64,000 nucleotides of DNA, taken from the NCBI GenBank assembly GCA_024734495.1, contig JALMQS010000675.1, positions 558,001-622,000 on the forward strand. The letters run 5' to 3'. Positions 10,961 to 22,210 of the stretch are shown piece by piece. The stretch is from Forficula auricularia. Taxonomy: Eukaryota; Arthropoda; Insecta; Dermaptera; Forficulidae. The number at the start of each line of letters is the position of its first letter. Position 1 is the first letter of the stretch. The notes beneath the pieces are model-generated. The model saw only the letters and a program-made list of their open reading frames with translations. It was not told the origin of the DNA and searched no databases. The translations under genes were made by a program, and so were the position numbers.

Positions 10961-11180
10961 TCTAGGTTCTTGGTGAAACATGTTTAAATAAAGTAAAGAA
11001 AATTTTAAAATATAAAATTCTAGGTAGGTTTCCCGAAAATAAAAGACTTGTTAGTATGACTCTATATATATTTCGGGGTATGAGACCATCTTCAGGAGTT
11101 CACAGAGAAAACTACAAGTATTTTATTTTTGTGAAACCTACCTAACAATTTTATATTTAAAAATTTTTAAATTTTTTAAA
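10960..11180. mobile_element. Foldback with class C hammerhead motif
   Basis: Inverted arms (taggtaggttt.cc / gaaacctacctaac) enclose a hammerhead-like motif. The same leading text (gttaagggagaatg.tg) occurs at about 8519. Confidence 0.5.
11055..11100 (-). ncRNA. Hammerhead-like motif, class C (GAAATATATA)
   Basis: CTGAAGA, GGT/ACC stem II, GAAATATATATAGAGTC on the minus strand. Stem III would be A-U rich and weak. Confidence 0.35.
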
Positions 11181-11304
11181 TTTTCTTTTCATTATTCAAT
11201 TTTTTTTAATTTGACTTTTGTGACATCAAAGTTTATAAGATTCCCGGGCCCCCCTATCGGTTTTTGTCACAGATCTTACTGTGTGACGTAATTTATTGAC
11301 GGCC

Positions 11305-11896
11305 CTCCTCTAAACTAAATTTTTTTAATAATGGTAAAAGCTTTTGACTTAAGTGCCTAAAATAGAAATTACAAAGAGTGTATATGGAATACTATAGTGG
11401 TACGTGTTCGATTTAATTGTGATCACATTATAAAATTAGTTTGCATTTAAATGTTAATTTCGTAAATGTACGTAGCTAGGTGAACAAGTGGCCCATCAGA
11501 TTTCGATAAAAATCCGACCACGAACAAAAAGAAAAGAAAAAAAGACGATGATCGAAATGACATGAATAATAATTTATCTGATAAAATAATATCATCTTCT
11601 AATCAGTTGGTACAATATAAAAGATAAAAAGTCATAAAATTTGACCAATCTCCGAAGAGTCTGAGATGTTTATCAAGAACAAACAAAGTCGAGAGAGGCT
11701 GCTGGATTAGAGTAATGGGGTCTCTATGTCATCTTCAATTTTATTACAAACGGACGATGAAACAAACGTTTGTTTTTGTCCAGAGTTTATTCTTTTGCAA
11801 CAAACAAAAGAACCTCACTTCGCATGGGTTAATAAATTACGACCAATATCGAGATATTGACCTGATATAAAAATTAATAAATTATTTCTGTATTAA
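11305..11896. other. No gene seen
   Basis: AT-rich, no open frame above background, no recognised repeat. Confidence 0.4.
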
Positions 11897-12188
11897 TTGA
11901 AAAGATTTTGTTTTGCTGAGAGTACCAGAGTTGTTGAATTATAAAGAGAAAACAAATAGGTTGTACTCTGCTTAATGCAAATAAACATACACACATATAT
12001 ATTCACTCACCGGCAAAAAAAAGGCAACACATAATTTTTTGTATTTTTAATATTTTAATTTTATAATATTTATCTTTGAACATATAAAAATCATTAATTA
12101 AATTTCTAGGATAATTTTAAATATACAAATTTTAATTAAAATTTAAAAATATTACTTTAAAGTTTATTTTTTCAAAATAGTTCTAATA

Positions 12189-12906
12189 CTTACTTACTTA
12201 CTTCCGATGGCCAAATCGCCCTTGTAGAGCTTGAGCCTCTCGCGTGATGCCTCTCCATATTCCTCTATCCTGGGCCAATCCCTCCCATCCTGCCCCCACG
12301 TGAAGCTCTTGCAGATCTCTGACGACATTATCCAGCCATCTTTGTCTTGGTCTGCCTGGTGGTCTTCTTCCAGGCGGGTAGCTCTCGTGGAGGTTCTTTA
12401 TGTCCCTGGTTTTCGGAGCACGAGCCACATGACCGGCCCATTCTAATCTTCTTTTCCTCACTACACTTGAGATATAAGGCTGCTTTGTCAAGTCTCTGAC
12501 TTCTTCCTCGGATCTTCGTCTCCATTCACCAGAAGTTAGATCTTGAACAGGCCCACATATATTCCTGAGAACTTTGTTCTCGAAACTTATCAGTCTCCTC
12601 TGGTTAAGTAGCGTCATTGTCCACGACTCACAGCCATATATCACAACCGGTCTTATTAAGGTATTGTATATTTTTAATTTTATTTCTCGTGATAGAACTC
12701 TCATTCGAAGTAGTCCACTCAGACTTGCCAAAGCTCTATCACCCGCATGTATTCGAGAGATTATTTCCTGGTCTATTCTGGCATCCGACGTCACTATAGC
12801 GCCCAAATATTTAAACCTCGCTACGCCCTCAAAAACCCTGTTCCCCACTTTCAATGGTGTGCAACTTGGTATGGATCTCGACATTAGCATGTATTTGGTT
12901 ACATAC
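12189..12906 (-). mobile_element. 5'-truncated RTE-like LINE insertion
   Basis: The 718-bp insertion is flanked by the 12-bp duplication ATAGTTCTAATA (12177-12188 and 12907-12918). On the minus strand it ends in an (AAGT)n tail next to the duplication, as expected for target-primed reverse transcription. It contains only the 3' end of the RT frame. Confidence 0.85.
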
Positions 12907-12908
12907 AT
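12198..12908 (-). pseudogene. LINE reverse transcriptase, C-terminal fragment
   Basis: About 230 residues are open and match the region downstream of the RT catalytic core in RTE-like LINEs. The order is FKYLGAIVTSD, YGCESWTM, a WAGHVAR segment, and the PPGRPRQRWLD arginine/proline-rich tail. The endonuclease and the FADD box are absent, so it is inactive. The apparent first Met falls in the target duplication and is not a real start. The frame is uninterrupted, so the insertion is fairly recent. Confidence 0.85.
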
Positions 12909-13284
12909 AGTTCTAATATAAATGTAAATTGTCCCACTTAATTATCACAAATAATCAACAATCGGTTCATCTTTTAATGATTTTTCGCAACTGAAAATCA
13001 CAAAATTTAATTTTCTGGAAAAATGTATTGTTTAATATAATTTAACAAAATTTGATATTTGGAAACAATGTTAGCAATTTGTAATTAAATTATTAATAAC
13101 ATAGATTAAAAGTGTTTAAAGTTATATAAAATGACTTTAAAAATGATAAAAATGTTTGAACTTTGTCAAAAAATTGATTTTATAAAAGTAAAACATAAAA
13201 AATACAAAAAAAAATTAAGTGTTGCGTTTTTTTTGCTGGTGAGTATATATATATATATCAAATATAAATAATATAAATTAAAGC

Positions 13285-13460
13285 CCTAAGGATTTCAGGT
13301 TGTCTTAATAACGCAATCTGGTCCAAAGTTTTTAAGAACAGAAGCTAAGATGCGAATATATAAGACTATGGTAAGACCAATACTGACGTACGCAACCGAA
13401 ACAAGACCAGATAGTCAAACTAGTCCGGACAAGTTAGAATAAATAGACCATGGGTCTATT
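13285..13460 (+). pseudogene. Second LINE RT C-terminal scrap
   Basis: Short stretch reading KMRIYKTMVRPILTYATET, which corresponds to the segment before the YGxETW motif of non-LTR RTs. It is broken on both sides. It differs in sequence and strand from the LINE at 12.2-12.9 kb, so it is an independent insertion. Confidence 0.6.
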
Positions 13461-13517
13461 AATATGAAGAAGAAGAAATATAAATCGATATATACATATA
13501 TAATATATAATTTATTT

Positions 13518-13562
13518 ATTTAAGACTACAGTTTCGAATATTTGACTATCATCGTCAGACTT
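13518..13562 (-). ncRNA. Hammerhead ribozyme motif, class A (GAAAC-TGTA-GTC)
   Basis: Minus strand: CTGACGA and GAAACTGTAGTC. The last element gives a 2-bp stem III (A-U, C-G) closed by TGTA and a canonical GTC cleavage triplet. Stem II is weak. Confidence 0.6.
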
Positions 13563-13684
13563 TTTAATAAGGAATATTTTATTCGTCACCTCTCATGGGG
13601 TCAATACTCGATTGGAACGAATTTTTTCTCTGTCCAATCGGGTATTGACTCCAAGAGAGATGACAAATAAAATATTTCTATTTA

Positions 13685-13730
13685 AAAAGACTGATGATGA
13701 TGGTAAAACCTTTGAAACTGTACTCTCAAA
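13685..13730 (+). ncRNA. Hammerhead ribozyme motif, class A, mutated triplet
   Basis: CTGATGA at 13691, GGT/ACC stem II and GAAACTGTACTC. The G of the GTC triplet is lost. It is the mirror arm of 13518-13562. Confidence 0.45.
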
Positions 13731-13745
13731 CAAATAAATTATATA

Positions 13746-14032
13746 CACTGTTAAAAAAATATAAATTTAGTTTATGTTTAAGTACAATACAAATAGATAT
13801 GAAATTAACAAGATTGCGGTAAAAAATATATATTATATTGGTAAAATCACATTAACTCATTGTAAAAATACAAAAATAAATTGTAACTTTACTTTTTTCT
13901 TGTATTAATTAGATACGTATTAGTAAAAAATATGTTGTAAGATTACAATACTGGTATATAATTTACTAAAAAGCTTTGAGACCGGACTTCCAATTTTGTA
14001 TAGTAAAATTATAAAAGAAATTATTAACAGTG
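13746..14032. mobile_element. Tc1/mariner-type MITE (CACTGTTAA termini)
   Basis: The termini CACTGTTAA / TTAACAGTG are flanked by TA on both sides. About 287 bp, no ORF. Confidence 0.7.
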
Positions 14033-14239
14033 TATATACTTATTTATATTATATATATTTATTTGTTTATTTATTTATTTGCATCAAGCAGAGGATAACT
14101 TCTTTGTTTTCTCTTCATTATTCAAATTATTCTGATTAACAAGGGAATTCTTTTCGCAGCGCTCTCAGATATAGAAGCCCCTTACGGATAGGCAACTTAA
14201 TATACTCATAAAACGAAAATTACGATATTATTCATAAAG

Positions 14240-14800
14240 ACACTTTGAGATCGAAAAAAAATCCTATAACAACAATAAATTGAATAAAAATATGATTCTT
14301 TTTCAAGACTCGGTACACACTTAGGCTAGAGCCGCCCGTATAATAAATAAATAATAAACGTAAAAATATATAAAAACTATTTATTCTTTTAATCAATTAA
14401 AATCAAATAAAAATATTCATTCATTTTGAAAAATGTTTCTATTATTTTTGGTGATATTTGTTTTGAGTTTTATTCAATTCTTCTTCAGTTTACTAAATAT
14501 ACACTCTACAATTCTAATTCTTATAGACAGCCTCTTTTAGATAGAAACAAGCCTTATAGCAATAAGATTTCAGATAAAATATGAAACCCTTTTCAAAACT
14601 CGGTTCTCACTCAGAATAGAGCCGCTTTTGTAATAAATAATTAATGTAATTGTATAAAAACTATTTATATATTCTCTTAATCAATGAAAATAAAAACAAA
14701 ATTTCAATTCTTTTTTTTAAATGTTTATATTATTTATACTCATACTTGTTTCTAGTTTAATTCAATCATACTTCATTTTACTAAATATGTGTTAGTTTGT
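14240..14800. repeat. Diverged tandem duplication, period about 300 bp
   Basis: 14240-14510 and 14540-14800 align throughout ('ttttcaa.actcggt', 'tagagccgc...taataaataa', 'tataaaaactattta', 'tttactaaatat'). No coding sequence. The 'tttcaagactcggta' start is shared with the cluster at 6.9-8.9 kb. Confidence 0.7.
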
Positions 14801-15299
14801 GGTTATTTGAGTGAGTGAGCAGTATTAATTACGGCCTAGCTCAAAAAGTAATATGAGTATTGAAACATGTTTTTGCTACATCGATGTTTTTAAATATTTA
14901 TAGGTACTATTTCTTTTTTTGCATTAATATTGATAAATTAATGATGAATTCAGATACTGAGTCGGACATTGAGAATGTATTGACAGAATATTGCTTTCAA
15001 CAACACAAGGATTTTTTACATCGTTAATTTTCAAGGAAATGTTTCAGTTAATTTGTGAATTTTGCTTAATTTTCTGAAACTATGATTTTTTTTAATTGGT
15101 ACATCGATTTTTTGGCTCAAAGAACATAAATGTTTTCAGGTCGATATTATCGTCACATCGATTGTTACCGCCGATTTTAACATTGATGCTGAACATCGAT
15201 ATTTTAACTATCGATGGTCATTCCTACTAAAAATGAGTTTTAAAGAACTGGTTCTAACACGATTTTTTGAATATTTTTTGAAGATAAATAGAGAACGAA
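14801..15299. other. No gene seen
   Basis: AT-rich with no repeat or open frame recognised. Confidence 0.4.
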
Positions 15300-15345
15300 A
15301 TTTACTATTGAAGATGATCTACAAGGGGTGACCGAAACTGTTTAG
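15300..15345 (+). ncRNA. Hammerhead-like motif, class D, mutated
   Basis: TTGAAGA (first C changed) with GAAACTGTTTAGTA. It is the same family as the intact copy at 40965-41018; the following 100 bp also match. Confidence 0.3.
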
Positions 15346-15584
15346 TATCCCTATCAAATAAATCATGTTAATTGACTAAAATTACTCTATTTATTTATTT
15401 TATGTGACTAAATAAACTCTAAAATTTATTAAATTAAATATATAATTTTTTTGAGAGTCTGGAGTTGGTGCGAGGTGAAACATATTTTAATAAAAGAAAA
15501 GTAAAAATATTTTTTGGAAAATTAATATTTACTATGAGTATTTCACTAGGTCACTTTTTTCACGTGTAAGAAATAAAAGAGAGA

Positions 15585-15635
15585 GAATTTTCTCATATTA
15601 TATTTCGGGCTGTCAACCCATCATCAGGAGAAACA
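15585..15635 (-). ncRNA. Hammerhead-like motif, class C
   Basis: CTGATGA, GGG/CCC stem II and GAAATATAATAT on the minus strand. Stem I pairs TTTCTC with GAGAAA. Stem III is AU-only and the triplet is unclear. Confidence 0.4.
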
Positions 15636-16099
15636 GAAAATAACTAACTTAACTTAAGAATGAATGTCAGAGTATATTAAATTAAATATAGGTCAATTAA
15701 AATCATCTGCACGGAAATTTATATCTGCATTTGAGAGAAATTATCAATGTAAAGGGATATTTTCAAAAATTAAGTTTGTATGATTGCAATTCAGATTATT
15801 ATTAGTGCCTTGAGCACGGAGCGATGCTCGGTAAATCTTTGCCTCTAAATAGCTTAAGTTTCAAATTTCAAGGGTCTGCGACTTACCGAAGACGATATAT
15901 GAATGATTAAAATATTTATTTTACGACACTCCTAATTTACACGCCATTCCTTTATTTCAATTGCATTAAAATTTTTAGATGACTAATAACTCATGATACT
16001 TGATAAGTACCTACACCAATTTTAAAAAAATCGTTAGTGCCGTTTTTGAGAAAATAAAAAAAATAACCAAAGCTCTTTCATGTAAATTTCCACTTCCGG

Positions 16100-18156
16100 A
16101 CAAGAAACAAGAAACAAAAAACAAACAAGAAACAAAATCGAACAAGAATGGAATGCTATGAAATCAAGCCTGACTGAAACAGCCAACGAAGTCCTTAAAT
16201 CAAAGAAAAACGAAATTAAAAAGCCATGGGTAACAGACGAAATACTGCAACTGATTGACGAACGAAGAAAATTTAAGAACAGAAAAGACGAAGAAGGGAA
16301 AGAAACATATAAAAAATTAAGATGGAAAGTTATAAGAGAATGTAGAAAAGCAAAAGAAAAAATGATTCAAGAAAAATGTAAAGAAGTCAACGAAAATCTA
16401 GTATTGGGAAAAGTTGATGTAGCCTATAGGGCAATAAAAAGAAATTTTCAAGAAGACAAGCCAAAAAGCAAGAACATAAGAGATAAAGGAGGCCACATTA
16501 TTCTAAACGAAAACGAACAGGCAAATAGATGGAAGGAACACCTAGAAGAACTCTATGGAGAAGAAAAAACAATGAACCCAATAGAAGAAGAAGAATCTGT
16601 GGACGAAAACGAATTAGGAGACCCCATACTCAGGTCAGAATTCGAGACAGCTTTGAAGGAACTAAAAAATAATAGAGCACCCGGAATAGACAATATACAA
16701 GCTGAAATCCTAAAGAACTCTGGAGAAAAGGCACGTGACAAACTTTTTGAACTAATTAGCAAAATCTATAAATTGGGAATCATCCCAAAAGATTTCGAAA
16801 AGAACAAAATAGTCACACTTCCCAAAAAGACAGGCGCGGATAAATGTGAAAATTTCAGGACCATTAGCCTAACCTCACATGCCTCCAAAATCCTAACCAA
16901 AATAATCCAAAGAAGAATAGAACAAAGAGTTGAAGAAAATCTGGGGGAAGACCAGTTCGGCTTTAGAAGAAACAGAGGCACCCGAGAAGCAATTCTCTCT
17001 CTTAGACTAATAATAGAAAGGGCTTTTATCAGGGAAGAATCTGTCTACATCGGATTCATAGACCTAGAAAAAGCATTCGATAACGTCAATTGGGAAATTA
17101 TGTTTAAAATATTAAAACAGGCGGGAATAAAATTCAGAGAGAGAAGACTAATCTACAATCTATATCAAAACCAGACGGCAATTATAAATATTGGTGATGA
17201 ACAAAGAGAAGCCAAAATAAAAAAAGGTGTAAGACAAGGATGTGTGCTGTCACCCATGATTTTCAACTTATACATAGAAGAAGCGATTAAAGAATTCAAA
17301 GACAAAATTGATACAGGTATAGAAATCCAAGGTCAAAAGATCGCTATGTTAAGATTTGCCGATGACATTGCCCTTCTAGGAAGCAATAAAAAAGAATTAG
17401 AGGACGCCTTGAATGGAATTAACCAAATCCTAATAGAAGAAATCAAAATGAAAATAAACAAGAATAAAACCAAGGTCCTAGTATGTACAAAAAAAGAACA
17501 AACGAGACAGGAATGCATCAAAATTAACCAAGAAAACCTAGAAGGAGTTAAGGAATTCCGCTACCTAGGAAGTAAAATAACATGGGATGGGAGGAGCAAA
17601 AACGAAATTAAATCAAGAATTGCCCAAGCAAAAATGGGGTTTAATTCAAAACAAAAACTACTATGCTCCTCCTCAATCAGCTTAACAAACAGAAAGTTGC
17701 TATTGAAGACATATGTATGGAGCATAGCCATGTACGGGTGTGAAACCTGGACAATTGGAAAAGCGGAGAGAAAGAGATTGGAGGCTTTCGAAATGTGGTG
17801 CTACAGAAGAATGATGAATATCAAATGGATGGATAAAATTACAATTGAAGAAGTTCTTGGAAGAATCGGAGAAAGAAGAACCTTGTGGAAGAGTCTGAAG
17901 AAGAGAAGAGGTCAGATGATGGGGCACACACTGAGACATGGGGGACTGCTTAGGGATATCTTGGAGGGGAGGTGGGAAAGAAAAGGGGAAGGGGAAGACC
18001 CAGATTAGAATATTTCAACCAAATAATTGGGGATATGGGATGCCAGACATTTAGAGAGGTTAAACAGCTGGCGGGGGACAGAGTCGAGTGGAGACGGATT
18101 GTTGCATCAAACCAGTCTTAGGACTGTATACTCAATGATGATGATGATGATGATGA
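16100..18156 (+). mobile_element. RTE-like LINE insertion with 11-bp target duplication
   Basis: A 2057-bp insertion flanked by TCCACTTCCGG (16089-16099 and 18157-18167). It is 5'-truncated (no endonuclease domain) and ends with a (GAT)n tail at about 18134-18156. Confidence 0.85.
16158..18008 (+). pseudogene. RTE-like LINE reverse transcriptase, frame broken near the C-terminus
   Basis: 616 residues are open. RT landmarks in order: RAPGID (173-178), FRTISL (233-238), DQFGFR (265-270), FIDLEKAFD with the first catalytic Asp (300-308), GVRQGCVLSP (357-366), FADD with the catalytic pair (400-403), a YLGSKI segment, then YGCETW and MWCYRRM in the C-terminal region. The core is intact. The upstream AP-endonuclease is missing because of 5' truncation. 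Near 17970-17985 the frame shifts; the next frame carries the expected GRPRLEYF...WRRIVASNQS ending just before the (GAT)n tail. It is therefore a young but non-functional copy. The first Met is simply the first one within the truncated copy. Confidence 0.9.
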
Positions 18157-18440
18157 TCCACTTCCGGTGTTCCGTTTTCAAGGAAAATCTTGGTGTACTC
18201 CTTCTAGCCTATATCGAGCTTAAGTTTGGAATTTCAGCTTGACTTGATAAGTTATAGCTCTGAGATTTATGGTTGCGAAACGCAGGGGTGGGTACATTCT
18301 TACGTAGGTAAAAAGCAACTTCCGGTACTTCTTGTAACCTCTAAATAGCTTAAGTTTCAAATTTCAAGGGTCTGCGACTTACCGAAGACGAGATATGAAC
18401 GATTAAAATATTTATTTTGCGACATGACTATTTTACACCC

Positions 18441-19369
18441 CTTCCTTTATTTCAATCGGATTAAAATTTATACACGTCTAATAACTCATGAGACTTGATA
18501 AGTTTTAATATAAGATTAACAGATGACTATTTTCAAAAATGTTGAATCCGTTTTTGTTTTATTTGTTGCTGTATGAGTTAAATTACCCGTGTAAATTATC
18601 TTCGAGTTTGATCATTGGCTCGGCCAGCCAAGAAACTTTATTTTCTGACCCTTTTCAAAAAAATCCCCCCCCCCTGTTTTAGGATGTTAAATTAAATACT
18701 ATTCACAAAAAGAACAAAAGAATTGCCCACTCTCTCTAGCCGAATTAAAAGGATTGTTAAGTGATATCTGAATGAGGGAGGGAGTACATATAGACCAAAT
18801 GTGTGTATGAGGGTAATTTAATATACAATCAAATGAACAGAGGGGCTAGAATGATGATATTTTGCAATTTTTTTTATAATTGCAACTTGCTTCTCTCCAT
18901 TTTTTAAATTTATTTATTTATTTTTTTGAATTGTTTATTTTTCATCTGTACGCGAATAAAATGAAATATGATCCTGATCATCAACAGCAGTTTTGTTAAT
19001 TTATTCATATTATTAATTATTTCCAAATAACTGGACAGCAGAGGAAGGGAACGAAAATGCTTTTATGAAATATCTCTATAACTTGCTATATATACACATG
19101 CATACATTCCAGTATTCATATTCAGAGAGATATATATGTATACATCCAGTAGAGATTGTTTCAAAATCAGAACAGAGGGGAAAAACGAGTCGAGGATCAG
19201 ATAATTGATATCAATCAAATCATTTGATTTTCAATTATTTTCCAACCATAATTAAATTTTTGTATTTTTTTGTATTTATTAAATATAATCCGGACAAGTG
19301 CTAGTCGGACCGCATACTGTGTGTTTTATACCCTGTAATTTGCAAAATACTACAAGCCTATATAATTGA
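18441..19369. other. No gene seen
   Basis: AT-rich. A trace of a widespread insect repeat ('ggacaagtgctagtcggacc') sits at 19292-19312. No open frame. Confidence 0.4.
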
Positions 19370-19419
19370 AGGAGACAATAAGAGTGTGTCTTCTGCTGGA
19401 ATTATAAATTTTATTTATT

Positions 19420-19470
19420 TATAACGAGACTATAGTTTCGAGGGCTTTGCCCTCTTCATCAGTCTATTAC
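19420..19470 (-). ncRNA. Hammerhead ribozyme motif, class A, intact core
   Basis: Minus strand: CTGATGA, stem II GAGGGC-AAA-GCCCTC (6 bp), GAAACTATAGTC. Stem III is A-U/C-G closed by TATA and the cleavage triplet is GTC. Stem I pairs only 2 bp next to the core. Confidence 0.75.
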
Positions 19471-19854
19471 AATGGATTGACAGGAATTAATTTATGAATG
19501 AAAGGTTAAAATCTTTCATGTGGTTAGGTAAAGAAATTATACAGGGTGGGCAAGTTAAGCATTGAAATTTATACTTTTTTTATTATTTTGTCTCTAGGTG
19601 GCGTTCGTGAAGTTTATATTTTAGCGGCTATTTTTAAAATAAAGAATTCGTGAATTTCTATTTTCCGATTTAGGAATTTTATTATTTTAAAAATAGCCGC
19701 TAAAATATAAACTTCACGAACGCCACCTACAGCCAAAATAATAAAACAAGTATAAATTTCAATTCTTAACTTGCCCACCCTGTATAATTTCTTTACCTAA
19801 CCACATGAAAGATGTTAACCTATCATTCATAAATTAATTCCTGTGAATCCATTG

Positions 19855-19905
19855 TAATAGACTGACGAAGAGGGCAAAGCCCTCGAAACTATAGTCTCGT
19901 TATAA
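19855..19905 (+). ncRNA. Hammerhead ribozyme motif, class A, intact core
   Basis: Mirror of 19420-19470: CTGACGA at 19862, the same stem II, GAAACTATAGTC. Position 7 (T to C) is the tolerated variable position of CTGANGA. Confidence 0.75.
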
Positions 19906-20204
19906 ATAAATAAAATTTATAAATCCAGCAGAAGACACACTCTTTTATTGTCTCCTTCAATATATATAAATTCTGCTACTCTCGGCAAAAACTTAAATTA
20001 AAATCTATACACGACTAATAATAATTCATGACACTTGATAAGTAGCCTATATAATCTTCCTCGAAGAAAATTAAACAGTTCAAAAGCTATATTAACCCTG
20101 GAACGCATAAGCCGGTCCTGTCAAGCCCGGTCCCATCATTTCATTTCAATAACTTTCAGAAAAGGGGTCCGATAAATTCCAAGGTTTTAAAATTCCTTAA
20201 TTAA

Positions 20205-20770
20205 TACATATGGTAAGTGCCTGGAGCATCGATGCTCGGTAACTTTTTGCCTCTAAATAGCTTAAGTTTCAAATTTCAAGGCTCTGCGACTTACAGAGGA
20301 CGATATATGAATGATTAAAATATTTATTTTATGACACTCCTAATTTACACGCTCTTCCTTTGTTTCAATCGGATTAAAATCTTTACACGACTAATAATAA
20401 TTCATGACACTTGATAAGTACTTTATTAATTTTTGGCGAAATCGTTAGTGCCATTTTTGAGAGAAAAAAACGAAAAATCTTTCATGTAAATGTCCGCTTA
20501 CGGTCTTGCGATTTCAACCAAAAACTTGCCATACCCCTTCTAGCCTATATCGAGCTTAAGTTTAGAATTTCGTAGTTCTGAGATTTATGGTTGCGAAACC
20601 CAGTTGGGTATATTCTTACGTACGTAAACATCAACTTCCGGTACTTCGATTTTAACCAAAATCTTTCGGTACTTCTTGTAGCCTCTAGATATATCTTAAG
20701 TTTCAAATTTCAAGGCTCTGCGAATTACCGAAGACGAGATATGAACGATTAAAATATTTATGGAACGGAA
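20205..20770 (-). mobile_element. Helentron-like element copy
   Basis: Starts with 'gtgcctggagcatcgatgctcggtaa' type hairpin sequence and shares its internal modules with 15800-18440. It has no insertion, so it serves as the empty-site comparison for that copy. No ORF. Confidence 0.55.
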
Positions 20771-21054
20771 GCTGTTCAATCTAATCTTATTATAATAGCA
20801 GGAATTATTTGACGGATTATCTATCATCATTTCCTCTTTGTGAAACACCACTATAATCCGTCAAATAATTCCTGTGTTTAATATGTTTCACTATAAACCA
20901 ACAGCGCTTTCCCTAAACGTTATTATAATCGGCTTGCGCGTCGAAGCCCACGTGATTTTTTAATTTTAAAACCCACTAATAGTTCATGACAAATAAAATA
21001 TATTAAAATTAGGAAATTTAATTTTTATTTTGAATAGATCATTATTGAAGAATG
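20771..21054. repeat. Small foldback plus 75-bp repeat
   Basis: 'aggaattatttgacggatta' pairs with 'taatccgtcaaataattcct' 40 bp later. The edge 'atgtttcactataaaccaac' is related to 1380-1415. A copy of the 75-bp unit from 5855 follows. Confidence 0.5.
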
Positions 21055-21285
21055 AAAATGAATTGAAGATCCTGAGAGAAACACGATGGCAAAGTGGTTT
21101 TTTATTTAATTAATTTTTTCCTCTTATTAAAAACAAGGACTAAAAAGATTATCTCAAGCTCAAGAAGATCAAGAACAGTCGATACTGGGGAAGTAATTTT
21201 CGAAGTCGAAGCCTCAAATTCAATGTAAACTTTATTGTATGTAATACAATTGGTTCAATAAATTTATTATTATTATTATTTTAAA
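21055..21285 (+). mobile_element. Short interspersed repeat, family S, copy 3 (diverged)
   Basis: Aligns with 4335-4565 and 29655-29880 but is more diverged. It ends in an (ATT)n tail, which supports a retroposed origin. Confidence 0.55.
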
Positions 21286-21659
21286 ACCCACTAATAATTC
21301 ATGACAAATAAAATTAGGAAATTTAAATTATTATTTTAAAACCCACTGCGCAGTCCAGGGGATGCAAGATGCCCGCCGAAGTCGGGTTTCACAGCTGGTA
21401 TTATTATATCCCAATTTTTAAAAGATGACTTACTCTGTGTACCTCAATGATTTATTTAGAACAAATCTCCTAAACGATTGAATTTTAGTTAATTACGAAG
21501 TTTATTGTTTCGACAACATAACGTGGTAAATATTTTTTGCTACTATTCGTACGTATAAGATAATAATTGCTCCAAATGTAAAAGCTAAAATATGCAAAGC
21601 GAAATAACCATGCTACATATTTATTAGGTATTTTGAATTAGAGTATAATAAATGGTAAT

Positions 21660-22210
21660 TTATCCACAATTAGGAGTTTCAAAACACCGTCGGCGAATGT
21701 TAAATAAGAGGATGATGAATCAATAAACAGGTGTCGGTTGAACTGGAAGAAGGAAGAAGTTTTTGTGTGCAAATCTGATTACCCTTTGATAGACGGGCTT
21801 GGATTCTGTTTACCCCCAACATTAAATGCCCCCCCCCCCCCAAGGGTCCCTCTCACTCTATTAACATTTGAACCACCGGAATTAGAATCATTGATCGGGA
21901 TTCAGCAAGTAAAAGGGCAGCCCCGCTTTACAACGACCTGTATCTCTCTGTTTCGCTGTCCGTGTTTAGGGGCGGGTTCGGGGTTAATTAAGGCCCTGAG
22001 ACTGCAATAATCGGGGCTTGGCTTGTGCTTTCGTCTTGAAACCCCCTAAGATCTAGGTCCAGGCTTCAGGACATGACCCAATGGGCAGAGATCGAGCCAA
22101 GGGATCGCTTGACATCCTGCGGAGTGGACCAGGGACATCCATCAAGGGCTGAATACCCTAAGCCCAACACGAGACTCCCTTCCCCAGAACAGCCCGGTAA
22201 ATTAGATATT
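21660..22210. other. Non-repetitive segment of higher GC; possible conserved element
   Basis: Unlike its surroundings this stretch has mixed base composition and no match elsewhere in the window. An open frame at 21738-22010 has no family signature and contains a C13 run (21829-21841). It could be an exon or regulatory element of the host locus; nothing decides this. Confidence 0.3.

Larger units (their letters stand above)
12005..13244. mobile_element. Tc1/mariner-type MITE split by a LINE
   Basis: The termini ACTCACCGGCAAAAAAAAGG and its partner (CGTTTTTTTTGCTGGTGAGT) form inverted repeats of about 50 bp within TA-rich flanks. Without the inserted LINE and its target duplication it is about 510 bp with no ORF, hence non-autonomous. 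Confidence 0.7.
11897..14160. mobile_element. Ribozyme-bearing foldback element, disrupted by nested insertions
   Basis: The left end 'aattgaaaagattttgtttt' plus 'ctctgcttaatgcaaataaa' and the right end 'tttgcatcaagcagaggata' are the inverted ends of the family. Between them are two hammerhead arms (13518 and 13685) and three foreign insertions (12005-13244, 13285-13460, 13746-14032). Confidence 0.65.
15800..18440 (-). mobile_element. Helentron-like element, interrupted by a LINE
   Basis: The left end contains the hairpin 'gagcgatgctcggtaaa', the inverse of the 3' hairpin in the elements at 29.3 and 41.5 kb. Inside are repeated 'aaatagcttaagtttcaaat' modules shared with 20205-20770. The element is split at 16099/18157 by a LINE with an 11-bp duplication. 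It is non-autonomous, with no Rep/helicase frame. Confidence 0.55.
19370..19990. mobile_element. Foldback element with outward-facing hammerhead pair
   Basis: A near-perfect palindrome of about 280 bp per arm, joined near 19655. From the outside in, each arm has 'agtgtgtcttctgctgg', a hammerhead, 'ggaattaatttatgaat', then 'atacagggtgggcaagttaa'. The right end continues to 'attctgctactctcggcaaa', the family terminus. The inner 'acagggtgggc' arms may be a separate nested MITE. Confidence 0.75.

Noticed and set aside
21738..22010. Open frame of 90 codons
   Set aside because: Contains a C13 run and no recognisable domain; length is not significant in a window of this size.
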